This document shows, one piece after another, positions 8,931 to 18,578 of a DNA stretch of 64,000 nucleotides (positions within the stretch are counted from its first letter, which is position 1; every line of letters starts with the position of its first letter). The DNA comes from an uncultured Ulvibacter sp. (GTDB lineage: Bacteria; Bacteroidota; Bacteroidia; Flavobacteriales; Flavobacteriaceae). Made by a program: the position numbers and the translations under genes. The notes under the pieces were generated by a model. That model did not search any database, was not told the origin of the DNA, and saw only the letters and a list, made by a program, of their open reading frames with translations. The DNA is taken from the NCBI GenBank assembly GCA_938083445.1, contig CALKCP010000003.1, forward strand, positions 1-64,000. Reading direction: 5' to 3'.

Positions 8931-11456
8931 TTAATTTAATTCTCTGTTTAGATAAACCCATCCAGTTTTTACAGATCCAAACTCAGAATTGGATGTTTCA
9001 AATTTCAATACGTAGAAATAGGTTGCTGTTGATAGATCTGAACTGTCGTCTGTCTGCCCACACCATTGGTTAAGGTAATTGTCGTTACTGTATACAGAAG
9101 TACCAAATCGATTAAACACTTCAATGGAAAATAAGCCGTATTTATCTACTAAAAACTCGAGGTCAAGACAATCATTCATGCCGTCTCCATTTGGCGAGAT
9201 TCCCTGTGAGACAACACAGTTTGAAACATCGTACAAACTAACATCTAAAGAATCTGTTCCTGTACAATCTCCTTTTGTTATTACGACTGAATACGTTTGG
9301 ATACCAAAAGCACCTGTCTCAATTTCAAAACTAAGATCGGAAGATGACTCTCCTTCAATAGGGTCTCCATTTAGGAACCATGCATAGGACACATCTGTTT
9401 CAGAAGTTGTTGCTGAGATTGTTTGCAGTTCATTGGCACAAGATTTAAAGTCATCGCCTAACGAAACTTCTAAATCATTTCTCGGAGAAACTACTACCAT
9501 TGCACTTCCATTACATCCACCTCCATTAACTAAGACTCTATATATTCCAGTTTCAGTAATTTCTAGGGTAGGTAAGGTTTCATCTGCGATTGGGGAACCA
9601 TCGAAACTCCAAGCATAGGTTGCAAGAGCTCCGTTATAGTTAGAGACATCGGCCTGTAAAACAACATTGTTTTCAAAACAGGTTTCAAAATCATTGCCAA
9701 GAGACACTGAGAGTTCAGTTGGGCTAATTACGACACTATCACTTCCAGTGCAACTTCCAGCCGTAACTGCGACACTGTACGTTCCATGTTCGGTTGGAGC
9801 AAGCAGAGCATCTATAGCTCCAGGAATGACAGTACCATCAAGACTCCAAACATAACTCGCTAACGACGGATCAAAGTTTGAAGGGGAAGCGTCAAGAATA
9901 GCAGGATCTTCAAAACAGGTTTGAAAATCATCGCCAAGCGTGAGCGACAAATCCAATGAACTGACAACTACGCTGTCTATTGTCGTACAAACTCCTTTTG
10001 TAACTACCACCGAGTAAACGCCTATTTCAGTAACTAATAATGTTGGTTGCGTCTCTCCAACAAGAACTGTTCCGTCCACACTCCACTCGTAATTGGCTAG
10101 TGCGGGATCAATATTTGATGGAGATGCGTCTAGCACCAATACTTCTTCAAAGCAAGTTTCACTATCTGGACCTAATTCAACTAACAGGTCTTCGTCCAAA
10201 ATAATCACAACACTTTCGGTGAGAGTACACCCGTCAATAGTAACATCACAAGAATAGGTTCCCGATTCAGTAACCGTGATCGTTTGCGTTATTTCTCCTG
10301 TACTCCATAAAAACCCAACACTTCCTGTAGATCCTGAGGTGGCTGCAGTTATATCGTAGGAGTTTTCACCGCAAAATTCTTGGTCTCCGCCGAGGTCAAC
10401 CGCAAAGGATACTGAGGATGTAACTACCACTTCATCAGTAAGAACTACTAAATCTCCGTTACACGTATTTGTGTAGCTTATTCTGGCTGTATATGTTCCG
10501 CTCCCACCAGGAGGGCATACATTAATTGTTGGATCGGTTCCGATTACTGTTCCTGAGGCATCTAACCATTCGAATGCATAGGTTTCAACTCCATCAGGAG
10601 CAAAACGCCAGGCTTCGTTTGTGGTTGTCCAAGGGGAGTCTGAAGTATTTCTTCCAGGTGGCACATAGGCAACTGTACCCTCATTGTTTTGTATTCCTAA
10701 GGCAGCATTACCACTGTTCCAGGTTGGACAGCTCGGCTTATCTTGAATATAAATTTCAATTACATTAGAAAACTCATAAAAGACAGCCATATGTGTAGCC
10801 AGTAAAGCGTTACAACCCCCAGAAAACATTGGGACATCGAAATAGGAAACAACTAAAACCCTGTTAGGGTACTCTCCTAAGACTTCATAGCCTATTTCTT
10901 CAAGTCCAGACCCAGCAGAAGGATCAATATCGTGCACTGGGGTAAAGACATTTGCTTCAGATAATGTTGAATTGGTACTGTTTGGTAGATTTTCTGAGAA
11001 ACTCCAACCATTTGAGCCGGATCCAACATCTCCAGGATCTACGTCAAATCGAATCACTCCGTTAGATCCCACTTGAAACTGTTGCTCCAAGTTGCCGAAG
11101 AAACAAAAATCAAAAGGTAAATTATCGACAGGTGACCAAGCATCGTCAATATCCGGATTTAATGAATTTGCCAACCCATCAAAAGAAAAGGGAGGCACAT
11201 AGTCAATAGAGTCTATTGTATAAGTTGCGCTACTGGTCTCAAAAGTCTCTAAGAACGTAGCTGTTAGATCTGCACATCCAGTGGATCCACAATCTATTAC
11301 AACATCAGGACCGGCATCTATAAATAGGGAACCTGGCCCTTGCCCGAAGGTATAGGAACTAATGAAAAAGAATAAAATAAGATGAAAAGAAAGAATTGTA
11401 TTTTTAGAACAATATGTTTTCAAATTAAGAACAGATAGGTGTAATCTATTTATCAT
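8931..11456 (-). CDS. T9SS type-B (gliding-motility-associated C-terminal domain) surface protein with tandem Ig-like repeats
   Basis: C-terminus ISPNGDGMNDCLDLEFLVDKYGLFSIEVFNRFGTSVYSNDNYLNQWCGQ...TATYFYVLKF...KTGWVYLNRE is CHU_C/type-B CTD-like; several Ig/PKD-like repeats internally. Confidence 0.93.
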   Translation of the reverse strand: MINRLHLSVLNLKTYCSKNTILSFHLILFFFISSYTFGQGPGSLFIDAGPDVVIDCGSTGCADLTATFLETFETSSATYTIDSIDYVPPFSFDGLANSLNPDIDDAWSPVDNLPFDFCFFGNLEQQFQVGSNGVIRFDVDPGDVGSGSNGWSFSENLPNSTNSTLSEANVFTPVHDIDPSAGSGLEEIGYEVLGEYPNRVLVVSYFDVPMFSGGCNALLATHMAVFYEFSNVIEIYIQDKPSCPTWNSGNAALGIQNNEGTVAYVPPGRNTSDSPWTTTNEAWRFAPDGVETYAFEWLDASGTVIGTDPTINVCPPGGSGTYTARISYTNTCNGDLVVLTDEVVVTSSVSFAVDLGGDQEFCGENSYDITAATSGSTGSVGFLWSTGEITQTITVTESGTYSCDVTIDGCTLTESVVIILDEDLLVELGPDSETCFEEVLVLDASPSNIDPALANYEWSVDGTVLVGETQPTLLVTEIGVYSVVVTKGVCTTIDSVVVSSLDLSLTLGDDFQTCFEDPAILDASPSNFDPSLASYVWSLDGTVIPGAIDALLAPTEHGTYSVAVTAGSCTGSDSVVISPTELSVSLGNDFETCFENNVVLQADVSNYNGALATYAWSFDGSPIADETLPTLEITETGIYRVLVNGGGCNGSAMVVVSPRNDLEVSLGDDFKSCANELQTISATTSETDVSYAWFLNGDPIEGESSSDLSFEIETGAFGIQTYSVVITKGDCTGTDSLDVSLYDVSNCVVSQGISPNGDGMNDCLDLEFLVDKYGLFSIEVFNRFGTSVYSNDNYLNQWCGQTDDSSDLSTATYFYVLKFETSNSEFGSVKTGWVYLNRELN
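9430..10200 (-). repeat. In-frame tandem repeats of about 80 aa within the type-B adhesin
   Basis: Repeating (L/V)GxDxxTCFExxxxLxASxSNxxxxLAxYxWSxDGxxIxxxxxxxLxxTExGxYxVxVxxGxCxxxDSVVxS units about 240 bp apart; approximate limits. Confidence 0.8.
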
Positions 11457-11901
11457 GAGGTTAAAAGTGTTAATTTTCTCACAATTTATGTAAAATAAAT
11501 AAGTATCAAAAACTTAATCTACTTATTTCATGTTTTGAAATAAAAGAGGGCGTCATAGGCACATTTACAAATCCCTTTTTGATTTTAGTATGGCTCTCCA
11601 TAGATTAGAAAATGATCGCTGCAGTTAGCAATGTCAGACTTGTTAGAATCCCAATTATGATATAGGATAGTATTCTTCCTTGAAATACTACCTTGTGCTT
11701 AGGCTGAATGAAACAGCTTGGTTTTTTTTAGCCTGAATGCGTTTAAGTGTTGCTGTACTACTTTTGAAATAAGCAACAAATCAATTAAACCCTCAAGGTT
11801 CTAAAAAGCGAAACAATAGGGATTCATTTTTCATAGTGAATCTCCCATCTTTTGAACGGTATTTGTACTTAAATTACAAAAAAACCTTACAAAGTCTTTT
11901 G

Positions 11902-11909
11902 TACCTTTG
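11902..11909 (+). promoter_or_regulatory. Candidate -7 element (TACCTTTG) upstream of hflX
   Basis: Matches TAnnTTTG of the Bacteroidota primary sigma factor, 16 nt before the ATG; no clear -33 TTG. Confidence 0.5.
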
Positions 11910-11925
11910 TCCCTTAATTTAATCT

Positions 11926-13146
11926 ATGATCGAAGAAATTAACATTGCGTATGAAAAGATAGTCCTGGTGGGTATTATCACACAAAATCAGAGTGATGAA
12001 AAGTCTAAAGAATATTTGGATGAACTTCAGTTTTTGGCTTATACAGCTGGGGGGGAGGTTTTAAAAAGATATGTTCAAAAAATGGAAGTGCCCAATCCAA
12101 AAACTTTTATTGGTTCTGGAAAAATAGAAGAGGTTCGTTTGTTCGTTGAGGAAAATAATATCGACACGGTTATTTTCGATGATGAATTATCACCCGGGCA
12201 ACAAAAAAACATTCAAAAGATTTTAGATTGTAAAATAATTGACCGTACAAACTTGATTCTCGATATTTTCGCCCAGCGAGCCCAAACGAGCTATGCTAGA
12301 ACTCAGGTAGAGTTAGCGCAATATCAATATCTATTACCCCGACTATCGGGTATGTGGACGCACCTTGAACGTCAGCGTGGAGGAATTGGTATGCGTGGAC
12401 CGGGTGAAACAGAAATTGAAACGGATCGAAGAATTGTTCGGGACCGCATTTCTTTATTAAAGAAAAAACTCGGAAAGATTGATAGGCAAATGGAAGTGCA
12501 GCGAGGCAACCGCGGAGCGCTAGTTCGGGTGGCCTTAGTTGGTTATACAAATGTCGGAAAGTCTACGCTAATGAATGTCGTTAGTAAAAGTGATGTTTTC
12601 GCCGAAAATAAACTATTTGCAACCTTAGACACAACTGTTAGGAAGGTGGTTATTGGAAACCTCCCTTTCTTATTGACAGATACCGTTGGGTTTATTAGAA
12701 AATTACCCACCCAATTGGTTGAGTCTTTTAAAGGAACTTTGGATGAAGTTCGTGAAGCCGATATGTTATTGCATATCGTCGATATCTCTCACCCTTCTTT
12801 TGAAGACCATATAGCATCAGTAAATAAAACGCTAGATGAAATAGACGGAGCGGACAAGCCGGTTTTAATGGTGTTTAATAAAATTGATGCATACAAACCT
12901 GATGTTATCGATCAGGACGATTTAGTTACTGTAAGGACAGAGGTTCATTATACGCTCGAGGATTGGAAGAACACTTGGATGAACAGAGTGAATGGGGATG
13001 CCGTTTTTATATCTGCATTGAATAAAGAGAATTTGGAGGAGTTTAAGCAAACACTTTACAATAAAGTCAAGGACATTCATGTTGCAAGATTCCCGTATAA
13101 TAGTTTTTTGTTTACAGACTATAGTCAGTATACAGAAGAGGAATAA
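11926..13146 (+). CDS. hflX: GTPase HflX
   Basis: HflX N-domain (GEVLKRYVQKMEVPNPKTFIGSGKIEEV), RGGIGMRGPGETEIETDRR, G1 GYTNVGKST, DTVGFIRKLP, NKID. Confidence 0.97.
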   Translation: MIEEINIAYEKIVLVGIITQNQSDEKSKEYLDELQFLAYTAGGEVLKRYVQKMEVPNPKTFIGSGKIEEVRLFVEENNIDTVIFDDELSPGQQKNIQKILDCKIIDRTNLILDIFAQRAQTSYARTQVELAQYQYLLPRLSGMWTHLERQRGGIGMRGPGETEIETDRRIVRDRISLLKKKLGKIDRQMEVQRGNRGALVRVALVGYTNVGKSTLMNVVSKSDVFAENKLFATLDTTVRKVVIGNLPFLLTDTVGFIRKLPTQLVESFKGTLDEVREADMLLHIVDISHPSFEDHIASVNKTLDEIDGADKPVLMVFNKIDAYKPDVIDQDDLVTVRTEVHYTLEDWKNTWMNRVNGDAVFISALNKENLEEFKQTLYNKVKDIHVARFPYNSFLFTDYSQYTEEE

Positions 13147-13147
13147 A

Positions 13148-13178
13148 AAAAAGGCATGAATGCCATGCCTTTTTTTAA
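13148..13178. terminator. Intrinsic terminator between convergent genes
   Basis: aaggcatg-aatgc-catgcctt flanked by A and T tracts. Confidence 0.88.
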
Positions 13179-13199
13179 ATGTTTAAAACAGTACTTCTA

Positions 13200-14126
13200 T
13201 TAATCGAAATTGTAGCTTAGACCAAATGTCCAAAATGTTTGGAGTTTGTTATCAACGGTTTCAAAAGTGTCGTTCGTCTCTAGTGTATTTACGAAGTAAT
13301 TTAATGCTTCTTGTTTGTTATCACGTAAACCAAAATCAAGACCAACACCTATGTTTTTCCAAACGGTATACCCTAGTGAGTTTGTCCAAGTCCAGTTGGA
13401 TAGGTCTTCGCTCTTATAGCTTTGAAATACGGAGAGGTTTGATTTAATATTTAGTTGGCCAATTTTTTTGGTGTAATCTGCTACAATTTTCGCCCCCAAG
13501 GAAGAAGCGAAAATAGCAGTGTCATCAGCAAATACAAAATTGTAGTTTAATGGGTGAATAACCACAATTAGGTCTTTTATTGGGGTCCATGTAATACCAA
13601 TACCTAAATCTAAATACCCAGGATCATTAAAATTATCAAGAATTGTTGTTCTGTATTCTCCAAAAGCTGATAGGGCCCATTTTTCTGTAAGTTCATAACC
13701 GTATAATGAAGAGATGTTAAAAACGTCGGTTGTCGGCTTAAAATTTTCATCGTCGGTTTCATCATCCTTGTCGTCAAGTTTTACCCAGTTAAGATTAAGG
13801 GTTAAGGAATTTCTCCAAAAATAGGTGTCCTCAATTTTATTGGCATAACCGTTAACCGTAAAACCAATATTTCCAGAACTATTATTGGGTGATCCTTGAG
13901 CATACCAATTGTTAAATTCAGAGATACTACCACCAAGAGTGCCAAAGGCTCCATAACGCCAGCCAGGCAGTGCATCTATTTGTGATTGGATTGCATCAAC
14001 TTCGCCTTGGTATTTATCAACCTCGGCCTGTTTCTCTGCTTTTTGTTTGTTTAGCGCTTCTTTGTCTTGAGAAAAACTGAAGGTAATGGAACATAAGCAC
14101 ACGAGTGTAATGAGTATTTTTTTCAT
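13200..14126 (-). CDS. DUF3078 domain-containing outer-membrane protein
   Basis: Signal peptide, coiled coil, then GGSISEFNNWYAQGSPNNSSGNIGFTVNGYANKIEDTYFWRNSLTLNLNWVK typical of DUF3078. Confidence 0.75.
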   Translation of the reverse strand: MKKILITLVCLCSITFSFSQDKEALNKQKAEKQAEVDKYQGEVDAIQSQIDALPGWRYGAFGTLGGSISEFNNWYAQGSPNNSSGNIGFTVNGYANKIEDTYFWRNSLTLNLNWVKLDDKDDETDDENFKPTTDVFNISSLYGYELTEKWALSAFGEYRTTILDNFNDPGYLDLGIGITWTPIKDLIVVIHPLNYNFVFADDTAIFASSLGAKIVADYTKKIGQLNIKSNLSVFQSYKSEDLSNWTWTNSLGYTVWKNIGVGLDFGLRDNKQEALNYFVNTLETNDTFETVDNKLQTFWTFGLSYNFD

Positions 14127-14215
14127 AATTTAATTTTTTTAATAAAAATAAATAAAATAAATCGACGAACAATACGATTATTGCCTTAGACTATTTGGAA
14201 ATGTTGTTTAGATGC

Positions 14216-14722
14216 TTATTTTTTTTTGTACAATGGAACTGAAGAGCAAGCCTCTCCGTACATTAAACTCTTTGCAATAGGCTGAAGACGTTGAGTTAAT
14301 AATACAAAAGCATTCTGCGGAATTGGCTTATTTGCACAGCCTTTTATGATAACCGCCTTCCCTGTATAGGGTTCAAGATTAATAGCATTAATGATTTCTG
14401 AAAAGAGAAGATTATTCAATGAATCGATGGTTCCAACAACCGATTTTTTAGCATATGGAGCTAATGAGATACTTATGAGCATATATGCCCAGCCAGGAAT
14501 AATAGCATTATTCGCGCAGGTAATTGCGACATATTGATCTGTATATTGCTCCCAAGAATGTGCTTTCACGAAAGCTCTGAAGTCTTTTTCTCGCAAAACA
14601 ATGCCTTCCGTTAGCCATTGTACTATATCAATAACGCTGCGTTTTCCCTCGGGGTAAAAGTCCTCGAGATCGATTGTTAAAAGCTTGCTATTGGCAACTC
14701 TATTTACAATTTCATTTGCCAT
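14216..14722 (-). CDS. DUF2480 family protein
   Basis: MANEIVNRVANSKLLTIDLEDFYPEGKRSVIDIVQWLTEGIVLREKDFR...VVIKGC-like end. ATG at 14722 preferred over the ORF start at 14776, which overlaps the upstream gene. Confidence 0.85.
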   Translation of the reverse strand: MANEIVNRVANSKLLTIDLEDFYPEGKRSVIDIVQWLTEGIVLREKDFRAFVKAHSWEQYTDQYVAITCANNAIIPGWAYMLISISLAPYAKKSVVGTIDSLNNLLFSEIINAINLEPYTGKAVIIKGCANKPIPQNAFVLLTQRLQPIAKSLMYGEACSSVPLYKKK

Positions 14723-15048
14723 TATAACATTCCTAGTTCCAACTTTGCTTCTTCGCTCATAAGATCTTGAGTCCATGGCGGGTCGAAAGTAATTTCTACT
14801 ACTGCGTCTTTAACAAATTTTAGTGATTTTACCTTATCCTCAACTTCAACAGGTAATGTTTCCGCAACAGGACAATTAGGCGTAGTTAAGGTCATGAGGA
14901 TTTTTACATCATTCTCTTCATTCACAAAAACATCATAAATGAGGCCTAATTCGTAGATGTCGACAGGGATTTCTGGATCAAATATTGTTTTTAAAACTTT
15001 TACAATTTTTTCACCTAATTCTGCAGTATCTATTTCTGTAGTTTTCAT
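14722..15048 (-). CDS. SUF-associated DUF59/MIP18 family protein (SufT-like)
   Basis: KVLKTIFDPEIPVDIYELGLIYDV...ILMTLTTPNCPVAETLPVEVEDKV...VEITFDPPWTQDLMSEEAKLELGML. Confidence 0.92.
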   Translation of the reverse strand: MKTTEIDTAELGEKIVKVLKTIFDPEIPVDIYELGLIYDVFVNEENDVKILMTLTTPNCPVAETLPVEVEDKVKSLKFVKDAVVEITFDPPWTQDLMSEEAKLELGML

Positions 15049-15052
15049 TTTG

Positions 15053-15478
15053 TTACTTTTTAAGTTGGGTTTGATAGGCAATGGCATAAATTTTTAGCTG
15101 CTTGATCATTGAAACCAATCCATTAGCTCTGGTTGGAGATAAGTGTTCTTTGAGCCCAATTGTATCAATAAAATCTGTGTTAGCACTGAGTATATCGGCT
15201 GGTTTTTGATTTGAGAAAGCCCTAATTAATATGGCAATAATTCCTTTGGTGATAATGGCATCACTATCTGCAGTAAAAATAACTTTTTCGTTTTCTAAAG
15301 TTGCATTTAACCACACTTTGGATTGACATCCCTTGATAATAAGATCGTCAGTTTTCAAATTCTCGTCAATGATTGGTAAGGACTTCCCAAGGTCAATCAT
15401 ATATTCATATCGTTGCATCCAATCGTCGAACATCGAAAACTCATCAATCAATTCATCTTGTATCGCTTTTATTGTCAT
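15053..15478 (-). CDS. sufE: SufE family sulfur acceptor protein
   Basis: YEYMIDLGKSLPIIDENLKTDDLIIKGCQSKVWL, conserved Cys in GCQSxVW. Confidence 0.95.
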   Translation of the reverse strand: MTIKAIQDELIDEFSMFDDWMQRYEYMIDLGKSLPIIDENLKTDDLIIKGCQSKVWLNATLENEKVIFTADSDAIITKGIIAILIRAFSNQKPADILSANTDFIDTIGLKEHLSPTRANGLVSMIKQLKIYAIAYQTQLKK

Positions 15479-15485
15479 AAATACT

Positions 15486-15938
15486 TTATTGAATGGTATC
15501 TTTTACTGCTATTATAAGTACTCTTTTATCGGAATCAGAATATAGGGTTAGTTTCCCTTCTGTTAGTATATATGAGCCAGCCTTACGAAGAGCGCCCAAC
15601 AAGTTCTGCTCCGATTTCATTACAACGGCATCACAATAATTTTCGGAAATATTCATTTCAGTGACGCGAATATTGTGCCCTTTTTTAGCAAAAGTACCGA
15701 AGAAGCTATTACAAACGGTCGCACCCCTTATTGATTTGTTAAACTCAGATATTTCAAAGCTAATTTCCGTGTCTGCGGAAAGCGTAGACTCGTTTAAGGT
15801 TGCAATCTTATATACTCCCATGAGGTTCTCTGACACAGGGTCCTCAATAAGGTTTTTGTTTCCGTTACAGTTGGTAAAAATACTGCCAATAACAAACAAA
15901 GCAAGAAGGGTGAATATGTTGATATTTAATCGTTTCAT
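15486..15938 (-). CDS. META/HslJ-like domain lipoprotein
   Basis: Lipobox-like FVIGSIFTNC; GVYKIATLNE...GATVCNSFFGTFAKKGHNIRVTEMNISENYCD...LLGALRKAGSYILTEGKLTLYSDSDKRVLI. Confidence 0.75.
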   Translation of the reverse strand: MKRLNINIFTLLALFVIGSIFTNCNGNKNLIEDPVSENLMGVYKIATLNESTLSADTEISFEISEFNKSIRGATVCNSFFGTFAKKGHNIRVTEMNISENYCDAVVMKSEQNLLGALRKAGSYILTEGKLTLYSDSDKRVLIIAVKDTIQ

Positions 15939-17152
15939 CCGAGCATTAATTGCGCTTTTTTAACGGCCTTTACAAGTAAGTCAACTTCTTCTTTCGTGTT
16001 ATAAAAAGAAAAAGAGGCACGCACGGTACCAGGAATTTTATAATACTCCATAATGGGTTGGGCACAATGATGTCCGGTACGAACTGCAATCCCCAATTTA
16101 TCTACAATGGTTCCAATATCATAAGGGTGAATCCCTTCAAGGTTAAAGGATATTACAGATGTTTTACTGGGTCCTGTTCCATAAATTTTCAAACCATCTA
16201 TTTCTAGGAGGCTTTGAGTGGCATACGCCAACAGTTCCGTTTCATATGTTTCTATCTCATTAAAATTGATAGTGTTAAGATAGTCTATTGCAGCTCCAAA
16301 AGCAATACCTCCAGCAATGTTTGGTGTTCCAGCTTCAAATTTGTGAGGAAGGCAAGCATAGGTGGTTTTTTCAAAAGTCACTTCTTTTATCATTTCCCCT
16401 CCTCCTTGATAGGGTGGTAATATATTCCCCCATTTTTCTTTCATAAAAAGCAGGCCAATACCGGTTGGACCATACATTTTGTGTGCTGAGGTGACATAAA
16501 AGTCGGCATCTAATTTTTGAAGATCGGGTTTTAGGTGTGAACATGCCTGTGCGCCATCTATGAGCACTGCAGCTCCTTTTTCATGAGCTTTGGCAATTAT
16601 TTCTTCTATTGGGTTGATCGTTCCTAAAGCGTTAGAAACGTGGTTTACAAATACTAGTTTTGTTTTTTCTGAAAGTAGTTTTTCATAAGCTGAAAATTGC
16701 AAGGTGCCATTTTCATTCATCGGAATCACCTTTAGAATGGTTCCACTTCGCTCGCAGAGCATCTGCCAAGGAACAATATTGGAATGATGTTCCATAGCAG
16801 AAACAATAATTTCATCCCCTTTTTTAAGCAGGTTCGTAAAGCCACTCGCCACGATATTGATTCCGTGTGTTGTTCCAGAAGTAAAGATGGTTTCGTGCGC
16901 ATTTTTTATGCCAAAGTGCTCCTGAATTGTTTTTCGAGCCATTTCATATGCATCGGTCGCTTCTTGAGAAAGACTATGCACACCACGATGTATGTTTGCA
17001 TTGTAATTAGAGTAATAGTAGACAATACTATCTATAACTGCCTGTGGTTTTTGAGAAGTGGCCGCATTATCTAAATATACTAATGGATAGCCATTTACCT
17101 TGCGAGAAAGTATGGGAAAATCGGCTCGTATTTTTTGAATGTCGAATGCCAT
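15935..17152 (-). CDS. sufS: Cysteine desulfurase SufS
   Basis: FPILSRKVNGYPLVYLDNAATSQKP; HHSNIVPWQ; SAHKMYGPTGIG; RTGHHCAQP. Confidence 0.97.
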   Translation of the reverse strand: MAFDIQKIRADFPILSRKVNGYPLVYLDNAATSQKPQAVIDSIVYYYSNYNANIHRGVHSLSQEATDAYEMARKTIQEHFGIKNAHETIFTSGTTHGINIVASGFTNLLKKGDEIIVSAMEHHSNIVPWQMLCERSGTILKVIPMNENGTLQFSAYEKLLSEKTKLVFVNHVSNALGTINPIEEIIAKAHEKGAAVLIDGAQACSHLKPDLQKLDADFYVTSAHKMYGPTGIGLLFMKEKWGNILPPYQGGGEMIKEVTFEKTTYACLPHKFEAGTPNIAGGIAFGAAIDYLNTINFNEIETYETELLAYATQSLLEIDGLKIYGTGPSKTSVISFNLEGIHPYDIGTIVDKLGIAVRTGHHCAQPIMEYYKIPGTVRASFSFYNTKEEVDLLVKAVKKAQLMLG

Positions 17153-17177
17153 TTGATTTTATTAAGAAATAAAAATA

Positions 17178-18491
17178 TTAAATATCGAAACCAAGATTCA
17201 CCCCAATTTTAGTTGCGATTAACTTGTTAATGCGCGCTTTGAGTTCAGGGATTTTCACACTTTCTAGAACCGTATTGGCAAAGGCATACATGAGCAACGC
17301 CTGTGCTTCTTTTTTGGCAATTCCCCGAGAACGCAAATAGAATAAAGCATCTTCATCAAATTGCCCAATCGTACAACCGTGCGAACACTTTACGTCGTCT
17401 GCAAAAATCTCTAATTGCGGCTTAGCGTTTATAGTGGCTTTGTCACTAATTAGGATGTTGTTATTTTGCTGAAATGCATTTGTTTTTTGTGCCTCTTTTG
17501 ATACGATGATTTTACCGTTAAAAACGCCAGTAGACGCATCGTCAAAAATACCTTTGTAGTTTTGATGGCTCTCGCAATTTGGTGCAATATGATGAACCAA
17601 GGTGTTGTGATCTACATGCTGTTTGTCCTCAAGGATCGTAATTCCTTTTAGCGTTGAATCACAATGTTCTCCTTTTTGGTAAAAGTTCAAATTATTTCTT
17701 GTGATATTTCCGCCAAATGAGAAGGTATGAACACTACAATTACTTTCCCGTTCCTGAGAAATAAACGTATTATCTATTAAAGAAGCTGTTCTACAGTCAT
17801 TCTGAATTTTATAATAGTCAACAACGGCCCGCTTTTCAGTAAAAACCTCAGTAACGGCATTTGTTAATACGGCGTTATCAGAAAGGCATTGATGTCTTTC
17901 AATGATTTGGACATGTGCATTTTCGCCAACTACAATCAAATTACGGGGTTGTAGGAGCAGTGCCGCCTCATTACCCGTTGAAAAGTAAATTATTTCTATT
18001 GGCTTGTCAACCTCTTGATGTTTCGGAATATTGATGTAAGCACCTTCCTTAGCGAATGCGGTGTTCAAAGAAGTTAAGCTGTCTTCCTTTGCAACTTTAT
18101 TAAAATAAGCCTCAATTACTGGTTTGTATTTTGATTTACTTAAGGCAGATGACATAAGGCAAACATCTAACTTATCATGAGTTGTTTCAGAAAGAAAGGA
18201 ACTATAAACACCGTCTACAAACACTATCTTATAGGTGTCTATGTCGTGTAAAAAGTATTTTTTTACATCTTTAAATTCAACAGCGTGATCAAGCTTAGGA
18301 AAAAGACTGTAATCATTTTTCAAAAGTGATTTCAGAGAAGTGTATTTCCAGGCTTCCTCTTTTTTAGTAGGAAATCCGTTTACTTCAAATGTTTTAATTG
18401 CTTCACTTCTTAGATCATGAAGAGGTGAGTCGTCTTCAAGATGATCCTCGAAAGCAATATATGAAGAAAGTAATTTGTCTTTTAAATTCAT
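17178..18491 (-). CDS. sufD: Fe-S cluster assembly protein SufD
   Basis: GFPTKKEEAWKYTSLK; HQNYKGIFDDASTGVFNGKIIVSKEAQKTNAFQQNNNILIS; KPQLEIFADDVKCSHGCTIGQ. Confidence 0.97.
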   Translation of the reverse strand: MNLKDKLLSSYIAFEDHLEDDSPLHDLRSEAIKTFEVNGFPTKKEEAWKYTSLKSLLKNDYSLFPKLDHAVEFKDVKKYFLHDIDTYKIVFVDGVYSSFLSETTHDKLDVCLMSSALSKSKYKPVIEAYFNKVAKEDSLTSLNTAFAKEGAYINIPKHQEVDKPIEIIYFSTGNEAALLLQPRNLIVVGENAHVQIIERHQCLSDNAVLTNAVTEVFTEKRAVVDYYKIQNDCRTASLIDNTFISQERESNCSVHTFSFGGNITRNNLNFYQKGEHCDSTLKGITILEDKQHVDHNTLVHHIAPNCESHQNYKGIFDDASTGVFNGKIIVSKEAQKTNAFQQNNNILISDKATINAKPQLEIFADDVKCSHGCTIGQFDEDALFYLRSRGIAKKEAQALLMYAFANTVLESVKIPELKARINKLIATKIGVNLGFDI

Positions 18492-18578
18492 AGGTATGTT
18501 CTGTTCTCTAGGCTTTTTTAAAAATTGGGCTTCAATTGAAACGTCAAGATCATCTAAACCCTCTACTCTGTTTAATTT

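Noticed and set aside
9079-9855. Plus-strand ORFs (9079-9387, 9433-9618, 9667-9855)
   Set aside because: Antisense to the type-B adhesin; they exist because the repeats lack stops on that strand, and their translations show no domain-like pattern.
11700-11750. aggctgaatg/agcctgaatg imperfect repeat near the T9SS adhesin-hflX gap
   Set aside because: Too short and imperfect to distinguish from chance in AT-rich sequence.
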